DNA of 64,000 bases from a virus, in the IMG/VR virus record IMGVR_UViG_3300027793_000052, positions 124,001 through 188,000 of that record; one strand, 5' to 3'. Each line of letters begins with the position of its first letter. The first letter of the stretch is position 1. The notes under the pieces were generated by a model that worked only from the letters and a program-made list of their open reading frames with translations, ran no database searches and was not told the DNA's origin. Of this stretch, positions 52,093 through 59,970 are shown piece after piece. The position numbers were made by a program, and so were the translations under genes.

Positions 52093-53626
52093 TATTTTTC
52101 ATTGCTTGTTGTAACAACATTTCAAAGTCTTTGGCTTTAACGTTGTTAAAATAATTATAACTTTTCTTATTGTTAATAATAAAAGGTATTAACCTTTTTG
52201 TGTAGTCTTCACCTTCTTTTTTAAGTTTTTCTTCACTCTTATTTCTAGTCTGACTTTCATAATGATAACAAACAGCGTCACCAACAAAAATATTTTCTTT
52301 ACCTCTATTAATACACTCTATATTTAATTCAACGTCTTCAAAACATTCCCTATAAGATGTGTTAAAACCACCAATATCGTCAAATAGTTTCTTACTCATC
52401 ATCATAAACGCTGCTGTATTACCAAAAACATCCCTAGTCATTTCTTTATGGTATGAATAATAAGACCTTAATCCATGGTGTGACAATCTTATTTGTCTGT
52501 TTTGGTCTAAGAACATTATTATACCTGAATGTTGTATTGTATTATCACCGAAATGTAACCTAGCACCAATAGTCCCAACAGTTTTTTTATTCTTTAAATA
52601 AACATCAACCATTTTGGATATAGCGTTGTTTATAACCTTTATGTCATTGTTACAGAACAACAACAATTCAGTGTCTTTATCTACGTGGTTTTCCACAACG
52701 TCATTATTGATAACAGCGAAATTATAAAAATCATACTCAATCAATTTTATTTTATTGAAAATACCATAAGTTGATTTTATTTCTTCCTTTTCTTCTGGGG
52801 TAGATCCTGTATCGGCTATATATACTTTTAAATTATCATATGGGTTTTGTTCTACTATAGAATTTATACATTGTTTAAGTAGATGGACATTACCTTTTGT
52901 TGGTATAATAACACTAATCTTAGGTGTTTCTTTTAGTTTTACCTCTTTAAAGTCTACCTTTATTTCAGGTACGATATTGTATGGTAATTTATCCTTATAT
53001 TTTTCAGCAAACTGTAATCTGTTTTTTTCCCACTCATCATTAGTCATACCTATAGATTTATGTGTTATCTTGAAATCAAACATAACACCAACTTTAACAC
53101 CATTTAAGTGGTTATTAAACGTGAAATCTATATCATAAAAATGGAAACCTTTAATATTCTCATCAAATCTTTCCTTAATACGTTCTTTATGTACTACAAA
53201 GAAAAGACCATCTAACATTACAGTTTCTATCACATCACCCTCAAAATTAGAAGAGTATCTATTTTCCCAAGTTCTACCTTCATGTGAGTGTGAAACAATA
53301 CCTATCATTTTAGTCGTATCTTCCCACCACCTACCAATACTAGGTATATCAGTTGTACCTGCTTTACCTAAAATACCGAAATCAGTATTTTCAAAATGTT
53401 TAACCACCTTCTTACCCCAATTATCACTTAATATAATATCATCATGGCAGAATACGGTTATATTATTTTTTGTAACATCTAAACCGTGGTTGTAACATTG
53501 GGTTAGTGATTTTTCACCGTTATTAACAATTTCAACAATCTCATAATCTTTAACACCTATCGTTTTCTTAATATGGTCTTGGAATTGTTTATTTGGGGTC
53601 CTTGTTGAGTATACTATGCTAATCAT
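52070..53626 (-). CDS. Two-domain glycosyltransferase (GT2-type C-terminal half)
   Basis: 518 residues. N-terminal domain (~1-225): ISIVYSTRTPNKQFQDHIKK, NITVFCHDDIILSDNW and GFHFYDIDFTFNNHLNGVK, a GT-A-like fold with a degenerate DDI motif. C-terminal domain (~230-518): ISVIIPTKGNVHLLKQCINS, LLLFCNNDIKVINNAI, FGNTAAFMMMSKKLFDDIGG, ECFEDVELNIECINRG, a standard GT2 transferase with NND as the DxD equivalent. The first half could add a second sugar or bind acceptor. First gene of this glycosyltransferase group on its 5' side. Confidence 0.83.
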   Translation of the reverse strand: MISIVYSTRTPNKQFQDHIKKTIGVKDYEIVEIVNNGEKSLTQCYNHGLDVTKNNITVFCHDDIILSDNWGKKVVKHFENTDFGILGKAGTTDIPSIGRWWEDTTKMIGIVSHSHEGRTWENRYSSNFEGDVIETVMLDGLFFVVHKERIKERFDENIKGFHFYDIDFTFNNHLNGVKVGVMFDFKITHKSIGMTNDEWEKNRLQFAEKYKDKLPYNIVPEIKVDFKEVKLKETPKISVIIPTKGNVHLLKQCINSIVEQNPYDNLKVYIADTGSTPEEKEEIKSTYGIFNKIKLIEYDFYNFAVINNDVVENHVDKDTELLLFCNNDIKVINNAISKMVDVYLKNKKTVGTIGARLHFGDNTIQHSGIIMFLDQNRQIRLSHHGLRSYYSYHKEMTRDVFGNTAAFMMMSKKLFDDIGGFNTSYRECFEDVELNIECINRGKENIFVGDAVCYHYESQTRNKSEEKLKKEGEDYTKRLIPFIINNKKSYNYFNNVKAKDFEMLLQQAMKNNEVRNFV

Positions 53627-54117
53627 TTCTTTTCTACTTCTATTATGTTTATTGGTTCTTCACAAAGTATTGATAAATGACATGCTGTTTTAATGGCGTC
53701 ACTAACTGAAGAACCTAAATATAAAGCGGCCAAAGCAAAATCCATACCCGCACCAATTGCGGCATAATCTGTTATTTCTTTAACATAAAAACCTTCTACT
53801 AAAAATGCCTTACTTTCAAATATAATAATATAACTATTTTCTAATTTATCGGCATCAGTTTTTTCCCTTTTCCATTGAAAAAAATCGAATAAATATTCTG
53901 TTATAGCTTCTACCGAGGCCTCCCTAGGTTTCCTTGTCTTAGAAAAAATTTGGAATAAAGCTCCTTCTTGTGCTTCACCAACATCACCAACCACCATCCA
54001 TTCGTTTTTGAAAAGTTTGGCTAGTTTATCTTTTTCCTGTGTATAACCATTAACTAATATACTATCAGCACCTATGGTTATTTTATTTTTACCTATTTTT
54101 ACCGCTACTACCGACAT
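53623..54117 (-). CDS. HslV/proteasome-like Ntn hydrolase
   Basis: 164 residues. It begins MSVVAVKIGKNKITIGADSI, then KDKLAKLFKNEWMVVGDVGE. After Met removal, Ser1, Asp17 (in GADS) and Lys30 or Lys33 line up with the Thr1-Asp17-Lys33 catalytic set of HslV and proteasome beta subunits; the GDVGEAQEG segment matches HslV GFAGG. Use of Ser instead of Thr is possible in Ntn hydrolases. It has no HslU or regulatory ATPase gene nearby. May be a self-processing phage peptidase. Last gene before the dUTPase/exonuclease group. Confidence 0.82.
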   Translation of the reverse strand: MSVVAVKIGKNKITIGADSILVNGYTQEKDKLAKLFKNEWMVVGDVGEAQEGALFQIFSKTRKPREASVEAITEYLFDFFQWKREKTDADKLENSYIIIFESKAFLVEGFYVKEITDYAAIGAGMDFALAALYLGSSVSDAIKTACHLSILCEEPINIIEVEKK

Positions 54118-54120
54118 ATT

Positions 54121-54768
54121 TTATTTATTACCTGTTGAGCCAAAACCACTTACACCACGATCAGTTTCACTTAATTGTTCCACCGATGTTAATTTAACTA
54201 ACTTACCTAATTCTGTACTAACTCTAGGCGCTACAACTCCTTGGGCTATTCTTTCACCATGTTCTATCGTAACGTCTTTATCAGATAAATTAATAAGTAT
54301 AACTTTTACCTCACCTCTATAATCACGGTCTACAGTACCTAGAATTGCCATTAAACCAGTCTTAAATGAATGACCACTTCTTGGTCTAATTTGTAATTCA
54401 TAACCGTAAGGTAACTCAAAAAACAAACCTGTAGGTATTAAAGACCTCTCAAAAGGTTTCATAACATATTCGTGATTAACCTCTATATTTTGACCATTTT
54501 TAAAAATGGTTCTAGTAAAGTTAGCTCTTAAATCAAAACCAGAATCACCGTCTTTTGCGTAAACAGGATCAGGATTATTAGATGTATTAACAAATTTTAT
54601 TGGTATGTTAAATTCCTGATTGTTGGGGTTTAAATTTTCTTCATCGACATCTATATGGTTTAATTTTTCTATTAAACCATCTAATTCTTCAGCATCTTCA
54701 CCAACTACCAAACCTAAACTTTTAAGGTGTAATAATTCTTTAATGTAATTTTCAATTTCGTTACTCAT
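54121..54768 (-). CDS. dut: dUTPase
   Basis: 215 residues. Cleaves dUTP to dUMP and keeps uracil out of phage DNA. The five trimeric-dUTPase motifs are visible: GDSGFDLRA (1), RPRSGHS (2), GTVDRDYRGEV (3), ERIAQGV (4) and RGVSGFGSTG (5). A ~50-residue acidic N-terminal extension precedes the catalytic part. Located between the Ntn hydrolase and an exonuclease gene, overlapping the latter by one base. Confidence 0.96.
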   Translation of the reverse strand: MSNEIENYIKELLHLKSLGLVVGEDAEELDGLIEKLNHIDVDEENLNPNNQEFNIPIKFVNTSNNPDPVYAKDGDSGFDLRANFTRTIFKNGQNIEVNHEYVMKPFERSLIPTGLFFELPYGYELQIRPRSGHSFKTGLMAILGTVDRDYRGEVKVILINLSDKDVTIEHGERIAQGVVAPRVSTELGKLVKLTSVEQLSETDRGVSGFGSTGNK

Positions 54769-55478
54769 TATTGTAAATTGTTTAATTTCGTAATAATATC
54801 TACCAAAGATTTGGTATCTCTTTCACAATATTCTTTTATTTCTTCATGTTTATCAAGCCAATAGCTTGATGTTACATTGTCACCTTTAACATCACCATTT
54901 TTTGGTGACTCTATATTAAGTGCTGAACATATTAAATCTAAAGAACCTAAGGACCAATTATTGCCAAATTGCCAAATATCCTTAGTATCTAAAACTTTAA
55001 GTTCCCAAGGTTTAGTATCATGATTAGGGAATATTGTGGGTGGTCTTAAACCGTTTATGAAATATCTTTTACCTAAAAACGGTATATCAAAAACTTTAAT
55101 ACTATGACCACAAAGTGAGAAATCTAATTTATCTACTTTGTCAAATATATTTCTAACATTTTTTAATATTTCTAATTCATCCTTACCGTAATAAGAATCA
55201 AATTTAGTTTTACCTTTATTTACGAAAGCCATTGACACACAGGCAACCTTCCCAAATTCTGGGAAGAATGCCGCTGTTTGTCTGTAAACTTCATTGTAAT
55301 ACTCTTTTGAACCTTCTTTTAAACCATCTAGTTTAGTCTCATCTGTAACTTTTTTTCTAGATGACTCATAATATCTCATCCACATGTCCAATTCAATATC
55401 TATCATGTCATAAAGACTTTGATATTTGGATACAGTTTCAACATCAAAGAATAATAGTTTTTCAATGTTAAATTTCAT
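54768..55478 (-). CDS. DEDDy 3'-5' exonuclease
   Basis: 236 residues. LLFFDVETVSK gives the D-x-E (motif I), SLCGHSIKVFDIPFLGKRYF the second acidic motif, and EYCERDTKSLVDII the third with Tyr before the Asp, the DEDDy pattern of predicted PolB-like proofreading exonucleases. Acts on single-stranded 3' ends, probably aiding DNA replication or repair. Overlaps the 55468 glycosyltransferase gene by 11 bases, so it is part of the same transcript. Confidence 0.9.
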   Translation of the reverse strand: MKFNIEKLLFFDVETVSKYQSLYDMIDIELDMWMRYYESSRKKVTDETKLDGLKEGSKEYYNEVYRQTAAFFPEFGKVACVSMAFVNKGKTKFDSYYGKDELEILKNVRNIFDKVDKLDFSLCGHSIKVFDIPFLGKRYFINGLRPPTIFPNHDTKPWELKVLDTKDIWQFGNNWSLGSLDLICSALNIESPKNGDVKGDNVTSSYWLDKHEEIKEYCERDTKSLVDIITKLNNLQ

Positions 55479-56790
55479 TTGTTTCTTTTACTAATTGTTT
55501 AACTTCTTTTTCTTTACCATTCACTATTGAGGAATAAAATTCAGCTCTCAACTTTGTAACAACATCGATATGGTATCTTTTTACAACTGTATTATAAAGG
55601 TTTTCACCCATTTTATCAACCATTTCTGGGTTATTGTATAAAAATTTAATAGCTTTTAACCAATCCTTATGGTTTTTGTTGGAGTCGATTAATATAGCGT
55701 TTCCATTTTCATTAATTTTCCCACCATATTCAATTACATTAACCAAGTCAATTGTGTAAGGACCAAAATTTTGAGCTATCAAAGCCTTTTTATGAAAACC
55801 AGCTTCAATAACCTTTAATTGTGATTTTACTTTATTAAATAAAGTTTCTTTTAAAGGAGCCAAAGACACATCAAACATGTTATAATTAGAGGCATATGTG
55901 GTAATAGGTTTGGTCCATACTCTTCTGTAAGTTTCATTACTATCTGAATAATCATTATCCTCATCTTGATTATATTTTAATAAATGTTTTTTATAATCAT
56001 TAGATAATGAATTATAATGATTTGTAAAAATTTCTTCATATCTGCACCATACACTTTCATGTGGTAAAATTTTTCTTGTTTTTTGTTCACCTGTATTAGG
56101 GTTTGTTTCTGTAACATTACCACGTAAATCAAAACCACATAAAACTAATTGAGAATTTTTTCCTTCTTCACTGCCAGTCCAAATATTTAAACCTTGTCTA
56201 AGAATTTCTAAATCATGTAAATGAGAAGAACCACCTAACCAACCAAATCTAAGTTTTTTATCGGATTTAATTTTTTTCTTTTGAAATTGTGGTTCTGAAG
56301 GGTCTATAGCGTTTGGTAAAACAACAACATTTTTGTTGTATTTTTTAATTTCTTCGGCAAATATTGATGTTGTGGTTGTAACATAATCTACTACGGCAAA
56401 ATTGGATTTTATTAATTCGTCCATTTTCATTTGTTTTAACATAACGTGTACTGGGTGTTCTGGACCTGGCATCCAATAATCATCTAAATCCATTATGGTT
56501 ATAATGCCATATTTTTTTAACCTATCAAAAACGTTTTTAACTTTTTCACCGTAAACAGGTTGTAACCTACCATCAACAACATCACTAATTGTTCTATGAA
56601 AATGTATTATGTTAAATTGTTTGAGATAATTTTCATCGTTCCAGTCGATACCGTCAGTACCAGCTGTTACAATATCAACAAAAAATTCTTTAGGGAATAA
56701 TTCTTGTAATTTTATGTGTGGATCCACTGAACGAAATTTACTAACACCTGAACGGTCCGAAGGTATTACCAGTACTTTAATTTGACTCAT
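55468..56790 (-). CDS. GT4-like glycosyltransferase
   Basis: 440 residues. It starts IKVLVIPSDRSGVSKFRSVD, then IIHFHRTISDVVDG, TIMDLDDYWMPGPEHPVH, TTTTSIFAEEIKKYNKNVVV and a Rossmann half with RFGWLGGSSHLHDLEIL. KALIAQNFGPY and GNAILIDS complete the donor half. GT-B retaining type. First gene transcribed in the long leftward glycan block; a terminator and a 20-codon gene lie upstream. Confidence 0.87.
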   Translation of the reverse strand: MSQIKVLVIPSDRSGVSKFRSVDPHIKLQELFPKEFFVDIVTAGTDGIDWNDENYLKQFNIIHFHRTISDVVDGRLQPVYGEKVKNVFDRLKKYGIITIMDLDDYWMPGPEHPVHVMLKQMKMDELIKSNFAVVDYVTTTTSIFAEEIKKYNKNVVVLPNAIDPSEPQFQKKKIKSDKKLRFGWLGGSSHLHDLEILRQGLNIWTGSEEGKNSQLVLCGFDLRGNVTETNPNTGEQKTRKILPHESVWCRYEEIFTNHYNSLSNDYKKHLLKYNQDEDNDYSDSNETYRRVWTKPITTYASNYNMFDVSLAPLKETLFNKVKSQLKVIEAGFHKKALIAQNFGPYTIDLVNVIEYGGKINENGNAILIDSNKNHKDWLKAIKFLYNNPEMVDKMGENLYNTVVKRYHIDVVTKLRAEFYSSIVNGKEKEVKQLVKETNEI

Positions 56791-56823
56791 TATGTATATA
56801 TTAAAAATATTATGGGTATAAAA

Positions 56824-56851
56824 TAAAAAACCCCATATAATAATGGGGTTT
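56824..56851 (-). terminator. Rho-independent terminator, leftward
   Basis: AAACCCCAT (56828-56836) pairs with ATGGGGTTT (56843-56851) and gives a T-run on the minus strand. It separates the micro-ORF unit from the glycan block. Confidence 0.85.
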
Positions 56852-56877
56852 CAATCACTTTTTGTAAAGGTTACGAA

Positions 56878-56940
56878 TTACTTCTTATTACCTTTTGGTG
56901 TACCTTTGTTGCCTTTACAACCACATCCTTTAGTCGTCAT
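56878..56940 (-). CDS. 20-codon Cys/Gly/Lys micro-ORF
   Basis: ATG at 56940, stop at 56878, giving MTTKGCGCKGNKGTPKG then NKK: four Gly-Lys or Gly-Cys pairs and two Cys. It is isolated between genes, directly upstream of a terminator and after an A-rich leader. The clear composition bias, start and stop, plus own terminator argue for a translated microprotein, possibly zinc-binding. Too short for statistical proof. Confidence 0.5.
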   Translation of the reverse strand: MTTKGCGCKGNKGTPKGNKK

Positions 56941-56958
56941 GTTGTATTTTTTTTAATG

Positions 56959-57585
56959 TTAAATGTTATTCTTTCCTTTTAACTTTGGCATTGGCATTAC
57001 GGTACCGGAAAAGATAGTGTTACCTGCCTTAAATTGCACGTTTTCTTTAACTAAACGTTTATCAAAATAATCTTCAACTATTTTAGGTAAAGCTTTTGAT
57101 ATTTCAGAAGCTATTAATTTACGTAAATAAGATTCATTAATATCTACAGATTTAGATTCCACATTTTCTTTGATTGGTCTCTTTTGTTGAGTTTCGTACC
57201 TTCTTACCGGTTTTTCATACATATCAATTTCATCTTCTTCACTATATGTATTTACAGGTTCATCCATTTCTCTAAGTTGTCTAATAGCCTCTTGATCCAC
57301 ACTAACAAACTCGGCTTGTGGTATTGGATTTTCCAACATAGCTTTTTGTATTGCTGGTGGTAGTTTAGAGTTCGTCACAGCTTGTCTGTAATTTTCACTA
57401 CCAATATCTTTTTTAATTGATGGTGTGGATTCACTCATCATCGTTGTGTCACCATAACCACCCATCTGATCCAACAAACCGCCAGATTGTGGTTTTTTTG
57501 GTGCACCAGTATCAAATTTTCTTGCTGCTTTATCGATAGCTTTAGCCTTTTTCAAGATTTCTATCATTTGTGGGTTCATTTCCAT
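56959..57585 (-). CDS. Hypothetical virion-associated protein
   Basis: 208 residues. Basic/helical start (MNPQMIEILKKAKAIDKAAR), a flexible Gly/Ser/Pro middle, an acidic YSEEDEIDMYEKPVRRYE part and a C-terminal ~85 residues with LRKLIASEISKALPKIVEDY and a final beta hairpin (GNTIFSGTVMPMPK). It starts 2 bases after the WYL protein gene stops (57587). Composition and neighbourhood suggest a virion or prohead-associated protein; no family recognised. Confidence 0.7.
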   Translation of the reverse strand: MEMNPQMIEILKKAKAIDKAARKFDTGAPKKPQSGGLLDQMGGYGDTTMMSESTPSIKKDIGSENYRQAVTNSKLPPAIQKAMLENPIPQAEFVSVDQEAIRQLREMDEPVNTYSEEDEIDMYEKPVRRYETQQKRPIKENVESKSVDINESYLRKLIASEISKALPKIVEDYFDKRLVKENVQFKAGNTIFSGTVMPMPKLKGKNNI

Positions 57586-57586
57586 A

Positions 57587-57970
57587 TTAAAATTTTGCCT
57601 GTTTAAATATTGTTATCATACTTCTATCCCCATTAGGGTTATATTTTGGTATATTTGAAATTCTATCTGAAATTGGTGTGTTAAAAGTTCGACCCAATTC
57701 TTGCCAATCTCTTATTTTATCCAATCTAAAAGTTTTCCAACCTGGTTGTTCGGTATCAGTAACACCTGCATATTGATATGCACGTAATATTAAATTTTCT
57801 CTAGGAGAGACACCTAACACGTAAGGTTCAATACTACGTCGACCTGGGTTGATTGTTTCATCACCCTCATAATAAATTTCAATTAAATCATGATTTGTGA
57901 TAGCCTTTTCAACTTCATTCCTACTAGCTTCTTCTACAATAATTTCTTTTAGGAGATTGTAAAGCTTCAT
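57587..57970 (-). CDS. Tagged WYL-domain protein
   Basis: 127 residues. The N-terminal MKLYNLLKEIIVE-EA matches the head-targeting-like tags. Residues ~27-90 look like a WYL domain: LIEIYYEGDETINPGRRSIE, YVLGVSPRENLILRAYQ, TFRLDKIRDW. WYL domains sense nucleic acid or small molecules in bacterial regulators and defence proteins; here there is no DNA-binding domain. A head-packaged WYL protein might act on a host regulator after injection. Overlaps the homing endonuclease gene by 4 bases. Confidence 0.8.
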   Translation of the reverse strand: MKLYNLLKEIIVEEASRNEVEKAITNHDLIEIYYEGDETINPGRRSIEPYVLGVSPRENLILRAYQYAGVTDTEQPGWKTFRLDKIRDWQELGRTFNTPISDRISNIPKYNPNGDRSMITIFKQAKF

Positions 57971-59070
57971 CTTACCGATATATTGTTTTTAATAAATAGT
58001 TCATATAAATCATAATTATCATTATATTTAATACGTATCAGTTTTATATTATTTTTTTTACAATAATTATCTTTAATTTCGTCACATTTTTTAGTCCTTT
58101 CGAACTCGATACCACTTTTATCTAAGTTATGTGGTCTAAAGTGTTGTACACCATCGTATTCAATACATGTATTATAATCCGGTAAGTAAAAATCAAATTT
58201 TAAAGGTAATTTATACCTACAATTAGGAAAACTGTGTTGTTGTATATAATTAATCAAATTATCATCTAAAAAACCCTTAATCATTAATTCACCTTTAGAT
58301 GTGTTACAACTTGGGCAACCAGAACCGTTTAAATGGTTATTTGGTTTTTGATTGAATTCACCGTGTTTAGGACATGTGATAACCACTTTTGTTTTTGAAT
58401 CCACATATTTAAGGTATTTATAATCGTATTTGTTTTTATGGACTTTTTTGGCTAATTCAATAAAAACTTCTGTAGTATGAAATAAACTTTCTTTATAACA
58501 TATAGGACACCCACAACCGTTTATATGGCTAGTTGGTTTTTGTTTAAAAACACCGTGTTGGTTACATAGTATATCTACTTTGGTGTAGTTGTTCACATAA
58601 TTAACCATTGAATAATCATATCTAGACCCATGTTTTGATGTTGCTTTATTTATAAAAATTTCTTTAGAGGATCTGGTATCTGAACATTTAGGGCATTCAC
58701 AACCTTTTAAATGTAACTTTGGTTTTTGTGAAAATTTACCGTGTATTGGACATATGATATCTACATTTGTGTTTGTGTTTATATAATTAACTAAAGAGTA
58801 ATCATACTTATAACCGTGTATTTTTTTAAACCCGTTTATCACATTTTCTTTACTATTAGCAAATAACTTTGATAATTTATTTTTAGCACAAGATGGACAA
58901 GCACTTTTCTTACTTAAATGATTATTGGGTGTACACTCAAAAACACCGTGACTTGGACATATAATTTTAACTTTAGTATAATTATTATAATATTCTACTA
59001 AAGAATAATCATAACTTGAGTTATGTATTATTTTTGATTTACTAATAAAATCATATGTTTTTGTGTTCAT
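57967..59070 (-). CDS. Free-standing homing endonuclease, four zinc repeats
   Basis: 367 residues from the ATG at 59070 (MNTKTYDF); a longer frame from 59130 overlaps the previous gene and is unlikely. Four zinc-ribbon-like repeats (first: IICPSHGVFECTP with CPSC) are followed by the Vsr-like nuclease: KFDFYLPDYNTCIEYDGVQH, then DEIKDNYCKKNNIKLIRI. Close paralog of the 31184 enzyme, which has three repeats. It sits in a small gap between virion-associated genes and ends inside the WYL gene start, the same arrangement as the other copy. Confidence 0.88.
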   Translation of the reverse strand: MNTKTYDFISKSKIIHNSSYDYSLVEYYNNYTKVKIICPSHGVFECTPNNHLSKKSACPSCAKNKLSKLFANSKENVINGFKKIHGYKYDYSLVNYINTNTNVDIICPIHGKFSQKPKLHLKGCECPKCSDTRSSKEIFINKATSKHGSRYDYSMVNYVNNYTKVDILCNQHGVFKQKPTSHINGCGCPICYKESLFHTTEVFIELAKKVHKNKYDYKYLKYVDSKTKVVITCPKHGEFNQKPNNHLNGSGCPSCNTSKGELMIKGFLDDNLINYIQQHSFPNCRYKLPLKFDFYLPDYNTCIEYDGVQHFRPHNLDKSGIEFERTKKCDEIKDNYCKKNNIKLIRIKYNDNYDLYELFIKNNISVR

Positions 59071-59089
59071 AATTAATTTGGGTGCTATT

Positions 59090-59443
59090 TTACCAATGTT
59101 GCTCTGGGTATGATATGTTATTATACCCATTTCCGTTACCAGGTTTGTACTTATTACCTGATGAGTATAATAAAGTATTTTTGGTCATAATGTCTGTTTT
59201 AGTACCTACTTGGTTGTTAGTTTCACCACGACCTTTTTCATCCATATCACTTAAAGCATTAGGGTGTTGTGCATTATATCTGTCATTATTATTATCTTTG
59301 TAATCATTTAAGACAGTTAATTTTACTCTTTCACTATCAGCTGTAGCTTTTAAACTAGGTAATTGGTTTAAGACACCACCTGGTCCCATATCCTGAACAC
59401 TGTTAGCGTCAGTTAAGATTGGAGAGATTGTTTGTGCTGGCAT
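59090..59443 (-). CDS. Hypothetical virion-associated protein
   Basis: 117 residues, polar, rich in Asn, Asp, Gly and Lys, with little predicted hydrophobic core (VLNQLPSLKATADSERV, then a flexible Asn-rich part). Looks like a linker or disordered virion protein. It overlaps the 59413 gene by 31 bases and is followed by the homing endonuclease gene. No family recognised. Confidence 0.65.
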   Translation of the reverse strand: MPAQTISPILTDANSVQDMGPGGVLNQLPSLKATADSERVKLTVLNDYKDNNNDRYNAQHPNALSDMDEKGRGETNNQVGTKTDIMTKNTLLYSSGNKYKPGNGNGYNNISYPEQHW

Positions 59444-59970
59444 ATTTCTTTGTTTTTATCAAAAATGTTTATCAGAGATTCCATTAAAGCCATCTCCTTC
59501 TTTATATAAATATCTTTATTTATTTGTTTTTGTTCTTTTAATTCTTTATTACCATCAACTTTTGTTGGATTTTTAGATAAACCTTTTGTATGACTAAGTC
59601 TGTCTTTTTGAAACTGGTTCATCATACCAACATCTTTTTTCAACTCTTTAGGGTTTTTAACGCCTGATCTAGCATCTTCCAAAGTTTTATCAACCCAATA
59701 TCTCATTTTAGAACCACCATTTAATATAAATTGTGTATCTTGTTTCTTATCATCCATATAATCAGTATTGGATGTTTGGTGAGTATCAAAAAAGTTTTTA
59801 ATTCTTTTTAATTGTTCATAACTCATTTTAGGGTTTTTAATTAGATTATCCAATCTACCATAACCTTCAACATTCTTATCACCTTTATAGGCCCTATGTA
59901 TCCTTTTAAGATGATTACATAACTCTTGCGGTAAATCCCATGTGTGTCCTTGTAATGAAGAATTTGCCAT
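59413..59970 (-). CDS. Hypothetical virion-associated protein
   Basis: 185 residues, strongly basic. Contains HLKRIHRAYKGDKNVEGYGR, KMSYEQLKRIKNFFDTHQ and TDYMDDKKQDTQFILNGGSK. The TDYMDD pattern recurs (ISYMDD) in the next gene upstream and in the scaffold. The C-terminal third is helical. It shares one base with the stop of the 59970 gene. A structural or DNA-binding virion protein is possible; no motif is diagnostic. Confidence 0.7.
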   Translation of the reverse strand: MANSSLQGHTWDLPQELCNHLKRIHRAYKGDKNVEGYGRLDNLIKNPKMSYEQLKRIKNFFDTHQTSNTDYMDDKKQDTQFILNGGSKMRYWVDKTLEDARSGVKNPKELKKDVGMMNQFQKDRLSHTKGLSKNPTKVDGNKELKEQKQINKDIYIKKEMALMESLINIFDKNKEICQHKQSLQS

